Assembly (NCBI RefSeq): GCF_963678635.1
Contig: NC_087070.1
Coordinates: forward strand, 20,443,461 to 20,507,460
DNA length: 64,000 nt
Reading direction: 5' to 3'
Source of the DNA: Symsagittifera roscoffensis
Lineage: Eukaryota > Xenacoelomorpha > Acoela > Convolutidae
Part shown: positions 44,201-58,307 of the stretch, in pieces
Position numbering within the stretch: position 1 is the first letter of the stretch
Layout: the number at the start of each line of letters is the position of its first letter
Notes under the pieces: generated by a model
The model's database searches: none
What the model saw: the letters and a program-made list of their open reading frames with translations, nothing else
What the model was told of the DNA's origin: nothing
Position numbers and translations under genes: made by a program

Positions 44201-46101
44201 TTTCTATGAGGGTGTTTGGAGGGTGTTGCACAATATCTAAGAATGTGGTTTGTTTCTGTTAGAATTCTTTTGAAAATTTTGAAGTTGCGTGTGTTTTGTT
44301 GCTTCACTTCGCGCCTTTTTTCATTTGTGATCCTTGTTTTTGCTGATGTTCAGCTATCCGACCGTTGTGTTTTAGCCTCATAATTGACAGGATACATGTT
44401 TTTGAGTTACTTCCATAGGCTTTTGTAGTTTTCTGTTTTTTTGAATTTTTTTTTGTGTAGTAGTTTATTGAGATCTTTGTATTCAATTTTTTTGAAGTTT
44501 CCTTGTTTAATTTTTCGTTCATTTTGAACCCTGTTTTTAGCACAATATTTTTATAACTTTAGGTACATAATAGTCAAATTTATAGACATGTTCGTTTTAA
44601 GAGATGCTTTATTTTTTAAAAGTTCATTCAAAACTGCCTTAATTTAGGATGAAAATAGGTGTAGCACGATTCCCGTGTTGATTTTTTTTTCAAAATTTTT
44701 TCTCGAAATTTTCTTTTATTTAATAAATGCGTCGCTTTCTCGATTTTTTGTACTGTTTTTTCTCGGTTTTGTTAATCTTGGATTGTATTTTGATTTTGAA
44801 AATGATGACGAATGTGTCTAATTTGTTCAAATGTTCCTTCCCACCTGGCCTAGAGCCTAAAATTAATGACGTCGCCTTTATATACGTAATTTAAAAAATC
44901 GGTAAATTTGAATTGTTGGACTTCCGCTATTCTTCTCAAACTTTGTCGGCTTAGTTGCCACATCATACATCACGCTTGTTTGCCCTGTAAGCAACTTTAA
45001 TTGCATTTGCAAGAAAAGTTATTTGTAGGTTCAGGGAGGTGGACTTGAACTTTTTCCAAAACTTTTTTTTTGGCGCAAGAAGGGTCTGCTTGAAACCTGA
45101 AGGTTTAGTGGCCACATTACTGATTATTTTTCTTGTGCTGTGGGAAACTTCCCTTGTAGTTGAAAAAGCAAGTCTCATGTAGGGCTTAAAATTGTCAAGA
45201 TTTTTTATGAAATCATATTTTTTCAGCGCCACTTGTGTCTGCTCAGTAGTTATCGGCTTTAACTCCTCTTTGTAAGATTTGTTCCTTTGCTAAATTTACA
45301 CTCAAGTTTTCGCCCTATTAACCTTGAATGAACTTTTATCGAGACACAAAAAATTAATTATTTGTTATTTCTGTTTTTGTTATTCCTAAGTTTTTATGTT
45401 TTCGACTTCTTATGTTTTTATAATTGTGTTTAATTGCAAGTGGCGCAAAGCTCCACTTCACCACTGTGTCAAAAATGATGAAAAAGCTCCCAAAAAAACC
45501 TAGAAAAAACTCCAGCAACCAATATGTGTGAGAAAAAAAATTTATGGTCGTAATGACTTTTGCCTTTTCTCAAAATTGATACTTATGATTGCTCCAAGCG
45601 TAAGAACTAAAATTGTTTTGTAAAACCAACAAAAATTGCAAAAATTGCTTTCCATTTGCAGCTAAATTAAAAATTGATAAATGACAAATAGTGTCAAGTG
45701 AGCGAAATAATCTATATGATTATATAAATCCCAGAACTGATATGAGTTTCTATCATTGGAACTCGTGGTAGATGAAAATATTCAATCTCTTGATTAAAAA
45801 TAAATAGGTAAACAACCATTGAAAAAAATTTAACAACTCTCACTATCGCACATAAAAAAAAACAGATGTCTGTCGGTGATTTAGTTTAAGGATGGTCTTA
45901 TGTTGAAGTAATCCCAATTGCTTTTGCGTTTTTTTGGTTTACGTGTGATAATCAAAACTTCCGTCGAGGGTAGTGAAAGCTGAATCACAGAGTTATCTTT
46001 GTGTTTTTGAGGCTAGCTGCAATTCGACAAATGCTTACATAATTATATTCGAGTATTTAACATTATGAGGTAAAAGCTGCATACAATGAGAAGAATTGAG
46101 A

Positions 46102-47123
46102 ACAAGTCTGCTCGTATCAGGGCAAAGCCCTGAATTTTCCAACTGTCTTTTAGGGCCTATGAAGCACAAAGAACATGAACAATTTTAACGTAATAAAAAA
46201 ATTTAAAATATATATTTTTTTAAATAAAATGATAGATTTTGCTCTTTTTAACAAATCAATTATGCATATAACCTTCCTTGAACCAATTTAGAACGGTTTC
46301 TAAGAGTGAATGAATCTCGCTTACGCGTTAATAGCGCAAAATAAATTGCGCGTTAATTGTCCCAAATTGGCCAAAATGGCTATCTGTACATCCCCACAAC
46401 TTTACTAAAAAAGATCACAGATGAACATATTCTCAATTCTAATCTTAGGACAACAATAGTTTTCGAATGATCTAAAAAAACTCTGTCAAAAAAATGATTA
46501 GTTGAAAAGTTGAAACTTGTCTGAAGAAAAAAAAACCACCCGAGCACAAATATTCCGTTAGTTTCGTTACGAAAGTTGGAACAAGAAATTTCTAAAAACC
46601 TTATGTGTTCTACCGTTTATTGTTCCGAATTTTTGTAATGAAATTAACGGAATTTTGTGCTCGGGTTGGGTTTTGCTTATCTTCAGACAAATTTTGTTTT
46701 TTAACTAGCCTTTTTTGACGAAATTTTTTTCATTTCATTTGAAAAATATTGTTGTCTTGAGCTTAAACTTGAAAAGATCTTTCACCTGTGATCAATTTTT
46801 GTAAAATTATTGGTGTTTAAATAATGCGTGTTTTATATATTTCGCGCTATTAACGCGTAAGCGGAGATTTGATTCGCCCTAGAAATTTTTTCAAATCGGT
46901 TGAAGGAAACTTATTTGCAATAATTGATTTGTTACTAGGAACGAATTCTATCACTTTGTATTTTTTTTGGCGCGTGGTGAATGCTTTCACAAAAAATTTC
47001 AAGCTTTCACATTTAAATCGTAGGTTTTACTACATTTAATTTTTCTTCTCGTTATTACTGTTCCATAGACCTCAGAAGACAGTCGGAACATTCAGGGCTC
47101 CGCCCTGATGCCAGCAGTCTTGT
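46102..47123. mobile_element. Full foldback element, copy B
   Basis: Same position and ends as the copy A element. Arms have diverged slightly; the left hairpin is CAGGGCAAAGCCCTG. No transposase. Confidence 0.85.
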
Positions 47124-47964
47124 TATGATTTTGAAACTTCCTGCTCGGTTGAACTTTGTTCAGCTTCAATTTAATGTCAAAAGATAGATGACTAACTTTT
47201 TCCTTATTGAGTATGAGTGGGTGTGTGTGTGTGTCTGCGTGTGTACGTATATTTGTATGTTGGAAACTTTTTTTAAAACGGCTTTTCTAGTTCATCATCG
47301 AAAAACACTGTTATTTTTTTGCTGTTGTGACACACTTGTCTGGTAAAATTGAATGGTTTACTTGAAATATTGTGGGACTATTATTGCAAAGGATTATTTT
47401 GCAAAAAGATAAAGGTTGTGACAGGCTATTCAATTGGTAGTTTTTCCAACATGAGGGTCAAATATATCAGCAACATCCAAGGCTGAGCGAAAAAAAAATT
47501 CAAAAAGAAACTTTGGTTTAAAAAAATTGCTCACATAAACTGTTGTTAAATCATCTTGTTTTTGATTTTTTTTTAAATCTGAAATGTCAGGTTTTTGAAA
47601 ATAAAGAGAAATTTGTAGTTTTCTGATCGATGCAAGAGTCTAACTAATTGTTTTGTTCAACCTTAGATAGCAGAAATTGGCCCTTGAAACTAGAGCAAGA
47701 ACTTTTAAATTAATGAAGAATCGAATTTTCAGACAGGAAATTGTAAATTAACCAATAAAATCAGTTTGAGTTTTTTTGTGGAAATTCAATTGCAAGCTCG
47801 TAAATGTAACCAACCAATTTAAGTTAGAAACACTGGTTCCAAATGTAGCTCATAGATAAACAAATTAAAAACTATGGAAATATAGTTTAGCAGTTCATCA
47901 TTCATCTCACATCTATAAACAATGATGACTTTACAAATTAAAAAAAAAGATAGTAAAAGAAAAA

Positions 47965-48162
47965 TTGTTGAGAAGCACTACCCATTTTCTTGTCAGCGGA
48001 ACCAGTAACGAAAAACTTTTGCTAGTTTCGTTTTGTTCAGGTGATTCCCATCACTTGGTGTCTGAAATGTGTGCTAAAGTTGAATTGGCTCAAAGCAAGT
48101 CGACTATGTACTTAGAATTGACTCGCCGAGATCTCAAGTTTATATATCTCCGTTTATATTGA
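47965..48162 (+). CDS. Small ORF in copy B, doubtful
   Basis: 65 codons, parallel to 41290-41520 but with a different 3' end caused by an indel. Shares the SKSTMYLELTRRDLK stretch. Same doubts as copy A. Confidence 0.22.
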   Translation: MLRSTTHFLVSGTSNEKLLLVSFCSGDSHHLVSEMCAKVELAQSKSTMYLELTRRDLKFIYLRLY

Positions 48163-49051
48163 TTCTGCAGGAAACCACTGTGCTCCGTAAGTCTTTGCAA
48201 TTAATTATTATTTACAACCTACCATAGTTTCAGCCAAAAAAAACATATTTTGAATTTTCTTAATTGATGCGCCAATCCAAAATAACAATGTTAAATATGG
48301 TGATTTATCACCAGCTTAGAAGGAATGTTTTTTGATTGCTTTTTAAAATAAAAAACCCCAAAAAAAGTTTCGTTTTAATTTACCCGCAATGAACATTAAA
48401 ATAAATAAGCAATTTCTCAGATTTTAAATTGCGAAAATAAAGTTAAAATCTGATTGAATTTTTGTCTAGAAAACAAACTCCAAGCTTGTAAATTAAGCTG
48501 ACATTTTAGTTTTGATACTTTACAAAATTTGTAAAAACTTTAGATCAAAAACGTTTTAGATTTTAGACTAAAAATCAATTTAAAATCTGAGATATTGCTT
48601 TTTTCATTTTAATGTTCATTGCGGTTAAAATAAAACGAAAATTTTTTTGAGATTTTTTTGTGAATGTCAATATTTTGATATTGAAACTGAAAAATTTGTA
48701 CACATAATTTATTTCTGAAATCTTCCGGTTCAATTCAAGCGGTTTTTAATATTTTCTCACTTGCAAAAAATTGAATTTAAGCCAATTAAAGCAAATTGTG
48801 CGAGCAGTTTTTGTTTTAGGTACAACAGAGGGCTTTGAGGAACAACTTAGTGCTCAAAATTGCCAGAATATTTGAGACGAATATAAAAGACATCCTCAAA
48901 CAAAAAAAACTAAAACACACCCGAACAAAAGTTCCTCCCCATTTTCAATGGTCGGAACAAAAATCTGAAATTTTTACGGTCCGCAAAACAATTTGGTGCT
49001 GCAAGATCATTTGTTCCGATCTTTGAAAATGTGGAAGAACTTTGTATTCCT

Positions 49052-49550
49052 GTTTGTTTTAATTTTTTTCTTCCACGCAAAACTGGAAACGCAGAACTGG
49101 CTGCCACAAAAAAGCATCGGACTGGGTTGAATGATTTTTAGGAAACAAATTCTGAAAAATTGAAAATTTTTTTGTTTTTTGAATGTTTTTCTTGTTATTT
49201 GTCTTTAAAAAAACCAATTGGCATAATTTATTTTAAATGACAAAATGTCTAAGCTCTATGTTTTCGCTCAAATTATTTCATCACACCACGCCGAAAAAAA
49301 AAACGACACTAATTTAAAAAAATAATTTTGTTGTAACTTTTTAAGACTGGTTGAAACATTTTGTGCTACTTGCAAAATAACTGGCTGTCCTTCTAAACTA
49401 TGTCTTTGATGTTTTGTTAATCAAATAATTTAAAAAATTTGTTGCATTTTCTAAGAAAAAAACCAAAGAAAAAACAAGTTTTTTGCACGTTTTTGTTCCT
49501 TATTTCAGTCATGAGACTTTTCATAATTGTAATCCCATCGCGTCGCAACT
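49052..49550. other. Spacer before the satellite, no gene seen
   Basis: AT-rich unique sequence between the duplicated segment and the satellite array. No ORF or repeat recognised. Confidence 0.5.
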
Positions 49551-52319
49551 GATGTGTATCAGATTTGAAGGATTCAGGCACAGGAGAAGGTGAAGTTTGT
49601 GCAGGTTTAATGCACTCATGAGAAGGATTCAGACGCAGGAGTGGGTGAGGTTTGTGCAGGCTTGATGCACGCATGATATAGATTCAGAAATAGGAGTGGG
49701 TGAGCTTTGCGCAGGTTTGATGCACGTATGAGAAGGATTCCGACGCAGGAGTGGGTGATGTTTGTGCAGATTTGGTGCACGTAAGAGAACGATTCAGACA
49801 GAGGAACGGTTTAGGTTTGTGCAGGTTTGATGCACGCATGCTAAGGATTCAGACGCAGGAGTGGGAGAGGTTTGTGCAGGTTTGATGCATGCATGCGAAG
49901 GAAACGGGCGCAGCAGTGGGTGAGGTTTTTGCAGGTCTGATGCACGCATGAGAAGGATTCAGACACAGGGGTTGGGGGAGGTTTTTGCAGGTTTGATGCA
50001 CGCATGACAAGGATTCAGACGCAGAAGTGCGTGAGGTTTGTGCAGGTTTGTTGCATGCATGATAAGGATTCAGACGCAGGAGTGAGTGAGGTTTGTGCAG
50101 CTTTGATGCACGCATGAGATGGATTCCGACGCAGGAGTGGGTGAGAATTGTGCAGGTATGATGCAAGCATGCGAAGGAAACGGACGCAGCAGTGGGTGAG
50201 GTTTTTGCAGGTCTGATGCACGCATGAGAAGGATTCAGACACAGGGGTGGGTGAGGTTTTTGCAGGTTTGATGCACGCATGACAAGGATTCAGACGCAGA
50301 AGTGCGTGATGTTTGTGCAGGTTTGATGCATGCATGATAAGGATTCAGACGCAGGAGTGAGTGAGGTTTGTGCAGCTTTGATGCACGCATGAGATGGATT
50401 CCGACCTAGGAGTGGGTGAGGTTTGTGCAGGTCTGATGCACGCATGAGAAGGATTCAGACACAGGGGTGGGTGAAGTTTTTGCAGGTTTGATGCACGCAT
50501 GACAAGGATTCAGACGCAGAAGTGTGTGAGGTTTGTGCAGGTTTGGTGTATGCATGATAAGGATTCAGACGCAGGAGTGAGTGAGGTTTGTGCAGATTTG
50601 ATGCACGCATGAGATGGATTCCGACGCAGGAGTGGGTGATGTTTGTGCAGATTTGGTGCACGTATGAGAACGATTCAGACAGAGGAACGGTTTACGTTTG
50701 TGCAGGTTTGATGCACGCATGATAAGGATTCAGACGCAGGAGTGGAAGAGGTTTGTGCAGGTTTGATGCATGCATGATAAGGACTCAGACGCAGGATTGG
50801 GTGAGGTTTATGCAGGTTTGATGCTCGCATGAGAAGGATTCAGACGCAGGAGTGGGTGAGGTTTGTGCAGGCTTGATGCACGCATGATAAGGATTCAGTA
50901 GCAGGACTGGCTGAGACTTGTACAGGTTTGATGCACGCATGATAAAGATTCAGAAATAGGAGTGGGTGATCTTTGCGTAGGTTTGATGCACGTATGAGAA
51001 GGATTCCGACGCAGGAGTGGTCGACGTTTGCGCAGGTATGATGCAAGCATGCAAAGGAAACGGACGCAACAGTGGGTGAGGTTTTTGCAGGTCTGATGCA
51101 TGCATGAGAAGGATTCAGACACAGGGGTGGGTGAGGTTTTTGCAGGTTTGATGCACGCATGAAAAGGATTCAGACGCAGAAGTGAGTGAGGTTTGTGCAG
51201 CCTTGATGCACGCATAAGATGGATTCCGACGCAAGAGTGGGTGATGTTTGTGCAGATTGGGTGCACGTATGAGAAGGATTCAGACAGAGGAATGGTTTAG
51301 GTTTGTGCAGGTTTGATGCATGCATGATAATGATTCTGACGCAGGAGTGGGAGAGGGTTGTGCAGGTTTGATGCATGCATGATAAGGACTCAGACGCAGG
51401 ATTGGGTGAGGTTTATGCAGGTTTTATGCTCGCATGATAAGAATTCAGACGCAAGAGTGGGTGAGGTTAGTGCAGGCTAATGCTCGAACGTTAAGGATTC
51501 AGACGCAGGAGTGGGTGAAATTTGCGCAGGTTTGTTGCAAGCATGAGAAGGATCCAGACGCAAGAGTGGTTGTGGTTTGTGCAGGTTTGATGCGTGTATG
51601 AGAAGGATTCAGACAAAGGAGTGGGCGAGGTTGTGCAGGTTTGATGCACGCATGATAAGGATTCAGACGCAGGAGTGGGTGAGGTTTGTGCAGGTTTGAT
51701 GCAAGCATGAGATGGATTCCGATGCAGGAGTGAGTGAGGTTTGTGCAGTTTTGATGCACGCATGAAATGGATTCCGACGCAGGAGTGGGTGATGTTCGTG
51801 CAGATTTGGTGCACGTTTGAGAAAGATTCAGACACAGGAATGGGTTAGGTTTGTGCAGGTTTGATGCACGCATGATAAAGTTTCAGACGCAGGAGTGGGT
51901 GATGTTTGTGCAGGTTTGATGCATGCATGATAGGGACTCAGACGCAGGATTGGGTGAGGTTTGTGCAGGTTTGATGCTCGCATGATAAGAATTCAGACGC
52001 AAGAGTGGTTGTGGTTTGTGCAGGCTTGATGCTTGTTTGAGAAGGACTGAGACGCAGGAGTGGGCGAGGTTTGTGCAGGTTTGACGCACGCATGATAAGG
52101 ATTCATACGCAGGAGTGGGAGAAGTTTGTGTTCGTTTGATGTAAGCATGAAAAGGATTCAGACGCAAGAGTGGTTGTGGTTTGTGCAGGTTTTTATGCTT
52201 TTATGAGAAGGATTCAGACGCAGGTGTGGACGAGGTTTGTGCAGATTTGGTGCAGGTACGAGAAGGATTCAGACACAGGAATAGGTTAGGTTTGTGCAGG
52301 TTTGATGCTCGCATGATAA

Positions 52320-54000
52320 AGTTTCAGACGCAGGAGTGGGTGATGTTTGTGCAGGTTTGATGCATGCATGATAGGGACTCAGACGCAGGATTGGGTGAGG
52401 TTTGTGCAGGTTTGATGCTCGCATGATAAGAATTCAGACGCAGGAGTGGGTGAAGTTTGTGCAGGTCTAATGCTCGCACGTTAAGGATTCAGACGCAGGA
52501 GTGGGTGAAATTTGCGCAGGTTTGATGCACGCATGAGAAGGATCCAGACGCAAGAGTGGTTGTGGTTTGTGCAGGCTTGATGCTTGTTTGAGAAGGACTC
52601 AGACGCAGGAGTGGGCGATGTTTGTGCAGGTTTGATGCACGCATGATAAGGATTCATACGCAGGAGTGGGAGAAATTTGTGTTCGTTTGATGCAAGCATG
52701 AGAAGGATTCAGACGCAAGTTTGGTTGTGGTTTGTGCAGGTTTGATGCTTTTAAGAGAAGGATTCAGACGCAGGAGGGGACGAGGTTTGTGCAGGTCTAA
52801 TACTCGCACGTTAAGGATTCAGACGCAGGAGTGGGTGAAGTTTGCGCAGGTTTGATGCAAGCATGAGAAGGATCCAGACGCAAGAGTGGTTGTTGTTTGT
52901 GCAGGCTTGATGCTTGTTTGAGAAGGACTGAGACGCAGGAGTGGGCGAGGTTTGTGCAGGTTTGACACACGCATGACAAGGATTCATACGCAGGAGTGGG
53001 AGAAGTTTGTGTTCGTTTGATGTAAGCATGAAAAGGATTCAGACGCAAGAGTGGTTGTGGTTTGTGCAGGTTTGATGCTTTTATGAGAAGGATTCAGACG
53101 CAGGTGTGGACGAGGTTTGTGCAGATTTGGTGCAGGTACGAGAAGGATTCAGACACAGGAATAGGTTAGGTTTGTGCATGTTTGATGCTCGCATGATAAA
53201 GTTTCAGACGCAGGAGTGGGTGATGTTTGTGCAGGTTTGATGCATGCATGATAGGGACTCAGACGCAGGATTGGGTGAGGTTTGTGCAGGTTTGATGCTC
53301 GCATGATAAGAATTCAGACGCAGGAGTGGGTGAGGTTTGTGCAGGTCTAATGCTCGCACGTTAAGGATTCAGACGCAGGAGTGGGTGAAATTTGCGCAGG
53401 TTTGATGCACGGATGAGAAGGATCCAGACGCAAGAGTGGTTGTGGTTTGTGCAGGCTTGATGCTTGTTTGAGAAGGACTCAGACGCAGGAGTGGGCGATG
53501 TTTGTGCAGGTTTGATGCACGCATGATAAGGATTCATACGCAGGAGTGGGAGAAGTTTGTGTTCGTTTGACGCAAGCATGAGAAGGATTCAGACGCAAGA
53601 GTGGTTGTGGTTTGTGCAGGTTTGATGCTTTTAGGAGAAGGATTCAGACGCAGGAGTGGACGAGGTTTGTGCGAATTTGATGCTTGTATAAGAAGGATTC
53701 AGTTGCGGGAGTGGGTGAGGTTTGTGCAGGTTTGATGCGTGTATGAGAAGGATTCAGACGCAGGAGTGGGCGAGGTTTGTGCAGGTTTGATGCACGCATG
53801 ATAAGGATTCAGACGCAGGAGTGGGTGAGGTTTGTGCAGGTTTGATGCAAGCATGAGATGGATTCCGACGCAGGAGTGAGTGAGGTTTGTGCCGGTTTGA
53901 TGCAGGCATTAGATGGATTCCGACGCAGGAGTGGGTGATGTTTGTGCATATGTGGTGCACGTATGAGAAAGATTCAGACACAGGAATGGGTTAGTTTTGT
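52320..54000. repeat. Higher-order repeat of 880 bp (16 units)
   Basis: Sequence from about 52320 recurs from about 53200 at an offset of 880 bp = 16 x 55, sharing marker variants such as GATAGGGACTCAGACGCAGG, TTTGTGTTCGTTTGATGC-type and GTTAAGGATTC units. A related copy begins about 441 bp earlier (from about 51879). Confidence 0.8.
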
Positions 54001-57000
54001 GCAGGTTTGATGCACGCATGATAGGGATTCAGGCGCAGGAGTGAGTGAGGTTTGTGCGAATTTGATGCTTGTATAAGAAGGATTCAGTTGCGGGAGTGGG
54101 TGAGGTTTGTGCAGGTTTGATGCACGCATGATAAAGTTTCAAACCCAGGAGTGCGGAAGGTTTGTGCAGGTTTGATGCATGCATGATAAGGACTCAGACG
54201 CAGGATTGGGTGAGGTTTGATGCTCCCAGGAGTGGGCGATGTTTGTGCACATTTGGTGCACGTATGAGAAGGATTCAGACTCAGGATGGGTCAGGTTTGT
54301 GCAGGTTTGATGCACGCATGATAGAGATTCAGGCGCAGGATTGAGTGAGGATTTTGCAGGTTTGATCCATGCATGAGATGGATTCCGACGCAGGAGTGGG
54401 CGATGTTTGTGCAGATTTGGTGCACGTATGAGAAGGATTCAGACACAGGAATGGGTTAGGTTTGTGCAGGTTTGATGCACGCATGATAGGGATTCAGGCG
54501 CAGGAGTGAGTGAGGTTTGTGCAGGTTTGATGCATGCATGAGATGGATTCCGACGCAGGAGTGGGCGATGTTTGTGCAGATTTGGTGCATGCACGTATGA
54601 GAAGGATTCAGACACAGGAATGGGTTAGGTTTGTGCAGGTTTGATGCACGCATGATAGGGATTCAGGCGCGGGAGTGAGTGATGTTTGTGCATGTTTGAT
54701 GCTCCCAGGAGTGGGCGATGTTTGTGCAGATTTGGTGCACGTATGAGAAGGATTCAGACACAGGAATGGGTCAGGTTTGTGCAGGTTTTATGCACGCATG
54801 ATATGGATTCAGGCGCAGGATTGAGTGAGGATTTTGCAGGTTTGATGCATGCATGAGATGGATTCCGACGCAGGAGTAGGCGATGTTTGTGCAGATTTGG
54901 TGCACGTATGAGAAGGATTCAGACACAGGAATGGGTTGGGTTTCTGCAGGTTTGATGCACGCATGATAGGGATTCAGGCGCAGGAGTGAGTGAGGTTTGT
55001 GCAGGTTTGATGCATGCATGAGATGGATTCCGACGCAGGAGTGGGCGATGTTTGTGCAGATTTGGTGCACGTATGAGAAGGATTCAGACACAGCAATGGG
55101 TTAGGTTTGTGCAGATTTGGTGCACGTATGAGAAGGATTCAGACACAGGAGTGGGTTAGGTTTGTGCAGGTTTGATGCACGCATGATAGGGATTCAGGCG
55201 CAGGAGTGAGTGATGTTTGTGCAGGTTTGATGCATGCATGAGATGGATTCCGACGCAGGAGTGGGCGATGTTTGTGCAGATTTGGTGCACGTATGAGATG
55301 GATTCAGACACAGGAATGGGTTAGGTTTGTGCAGATTTGGTGCTTGTATGAGAAGGATTCAGACACAGAATGGGTTAGGTTTGTGCAGGTTTGATGCATG
55401 CATGATAAGGACTCAGACGCAGGATTGGGTGATGTTTGTGCAGGTTTGATGCTCCCAGGAGTGGGCGATGTTTGTGCAGGTTTGATGCACGCATGATAAG
55501 GTTTCAGACGCAGGAGTGCGAGAGGTTTGTGCAGGTTTGATGCATGCATGATAAGGACTCAGACGCAGGATTGGGTGAGGTTTGTGCAGGTTTGATGCTC
55601 CCATGATAAAAATTCAGACGCAGGAGTGGGCGAGGTTTCTGCAGGTCTAATGCTGGCACGTTAAGGATTCAGACGCAGGAATGGATGATGTTTGCGCAGG
55701 TTTGATGCAAGCATGAGAAGGATTCAGACGCAAGAGTGGTTGTGGTTTGTGCAGGTTTGGTGCTTGTATGAGAAGGGTTCAGACGCAGGAGTGGGTGAGG
55801 TTTGTGCAGGTTTGATGCACGCATGATAAGGATTCAGACGCAGGAGTGGGTGAGGTTTGTGCAGGTTTGATGCACGTATGAGAAGGATTCAGTAACAGGA
55901 ATGGGTGAGATTTGTGCAGGTTTGATGCACGCATGATAAGGATTCAGACGCAGGAGTGGGAGAGGTTTGTGCAGGTTTGATGCATGCATGATAAGGACTC
56001 AGACGCAGGAGTGGGAGAAGTTTGTGTTCGTTTGATGCAAGCATGAGAAGGATTCAGACGCAAGAGTGGTTGTGGTTTGTGCAGGATTGATGCTTTTATG
56101 AGAAGGATTCAGACGCAGGAGTGGACGAGGTTTGTGCAGATTTGATGCTTGTATAAGAAGGATTCAGATGCGGGAGTGGTCGAGGTTTGTGCAGGTTTGA
56201 TGCGTGTATGAGAAGGATCCAGACGCAGGAGTGGGCGAGGTTTGTGCAGTTTGATGCACGCAAGATAAGGATTCAGACGCAGCAGTGGGTGAGGTTTGTG
56301 CAAGTTTGATGCATGTATGAGAAGGATTCAGACACAGGAATGGATGAAGTTTGTGCAGGTTTGATGATCGCATGATAAGAATTCAGACACAGGAGTGGGT
56401 GAGGTTTTTGCAGGTCTGATGCACGCATGAGAAGGATTCAGACGCAAGAGTGGTTGTGGTTTGTGCAGATTTGATGCTTGTATGAGAAGGATTCAGACGC
56501 AGGAGTGAGTGAGGTTTGGGAAGGTTTGATGCACGCATGAGATGGATTCCAACGCAGGAGTGGGTGATGTTTGTGCAGATTTGGTGCACGTATGAGAAGG
56601 ATTCAGACACAGGAATGGGTGAGATTTGTGCAGGTTTGATGCTCGCATGATAAAAATTCAGACACAGGAGTGGGTAAGGTTTGTGCAGGTCTAATGCTCG
56701 CACATAAGGGATTCAGACGCAGGAGTGGGAGAAGTTTGTGTTCGTTTGATGCAAGCATGAGAAGGATTCAGACGCAAGAGCTGTTGTGGTTTGTGCAGGT
56801 TTGATGCTTTATGAGAAGGATTCAGACGCAGGAGTGGACGAGGTTTGTGCGGATTTGATGCTTGTATAAGAAGGATTCAGATGCGGGAGTGGGTGAGGTT
56901 TGTGCAGGTTTGATGCGTGTATGAGAAGGATTCAGACACAGGAGTGGGTGAGGTTTGTGCATGTTTTATGCAAGTATGAGAAGGATTCAGACGCAGCAGT

Positions 57001-58307
57001 GGGTGAGGTTTTTGCAGGTCTGATGCACGCATGAGAAGGATTCAGACGCAAGAGTGGTTGTGGTTTGTGCAGATTTGATGCTTGTATGAGAAGGATTCAG
57101 ACGCAGGAGTGAGTGAGGTTTGTGCAGGTTTGATGCACGCATGAGATGGATTACAACGCAGGAGTGGGTGATATTTGCGCAGATTTGGTGCACGTATGAG
57201 AAGGATTCAGACACAGGAATGGGTGAGAATTGTGCAGGTTTGATGCACGCATGATAAGGATTCAGACGCAGGAGTGGGAGAAGTTTGTGCAGGTTTGATG
57301 CATGCATGATAAGGACTCAGACGCAGGAGTGGGTGAGGTTTGTGCAGGTTTGATGCTCGCATGATAAAGATTCAGACGCAGGAGTGCGAGAAGTTTGTGC
57401 AGGTTTGATTCATGCATGATAAGGACTCAGACGCAGGAGTGGGTGAGGTTTGTACAGGTCTAATGCTCGCACGTTAAGGATTCAGAAGCAGGAGTGGGTG
57501 AAGTTTGCGCAGTTTTGATGCAAGCTTGAGAAGGCTTCAGACGCCAGAGTGGTTGTGGTTTGTGCAGGTTTGATGCTTGTATGAAAAGGATTCAGACGCA
57601 GGAGTGGGCGAGTTTTGTGCAGACTTGATGCACGCATGATAAGGTTTCAGACGCAAGAGTGGGTGGGGTTTGTGCAGGTTTGATGCAAGCATGAGATGGA
57701 TTCCGACGCAGGAGTGGGCGATGTTTGTGCAGATTTGGTACTTGTATGAGAAGGATTCAGACACAGGAATGGATGAGAATTGTGCAGGTTTGATGCACGC
57801 ATGATAAGGGTTCAGACGCAGGAGTGGGAGAGGTTTGTGCAGGTTTGATGCATGCATGATAAGGACTCAGACGCAGGAGTGGGTGAGGTTTGTGCAGGTT
57901 TGATGCTCGCATGATAAGAATTCAGACACATGAGTGGGTGAGGTTTGTGCAGGTCTAATGCTCGCACGTTAAGGATTCAGACGCAGGAGTGGGTGAAGTT
58001 TGCGCAGGTTTGATGCAAGCATGAGAAGGATTCAGACGCAAGAGTGGTTGTGGTTTTTGCAGATTTCATGCTTGCATAAGAAGGATTGAGATGCAGGAGT
58101 TGGTGAGATTTGTGCAGGTTTGATGCAAGCATGGGAAGGATTCAGACGCAGCAGTGGGTGAGGTTTTTGCAGGTCTGATGCACGCATGAGAAGGATTCAC
58201 ACGCGAGAGTGGTTGTGGTTTGTGCATATTTGATGCTTGTTTGAGAACGATTCAGACGCAGGAGGTGGGTGATGTTTGTGCAGTTTTGATGCTTGTATGA
58301 GAAGGAT

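Larger units (their letters stand above)
44581..49051. repeat. Duplicated segment, copy B
   Basis: The counterpart of 37758-42378, 4,471 bp, lacking the hAT MITE and carrying its own small indels. It is not flanked by LTR sequence, which shows the segment is separate from the LTR element. Left border TATAGACATGTTCG, right border TTTGTATTCCT. Confidence 0.88.
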
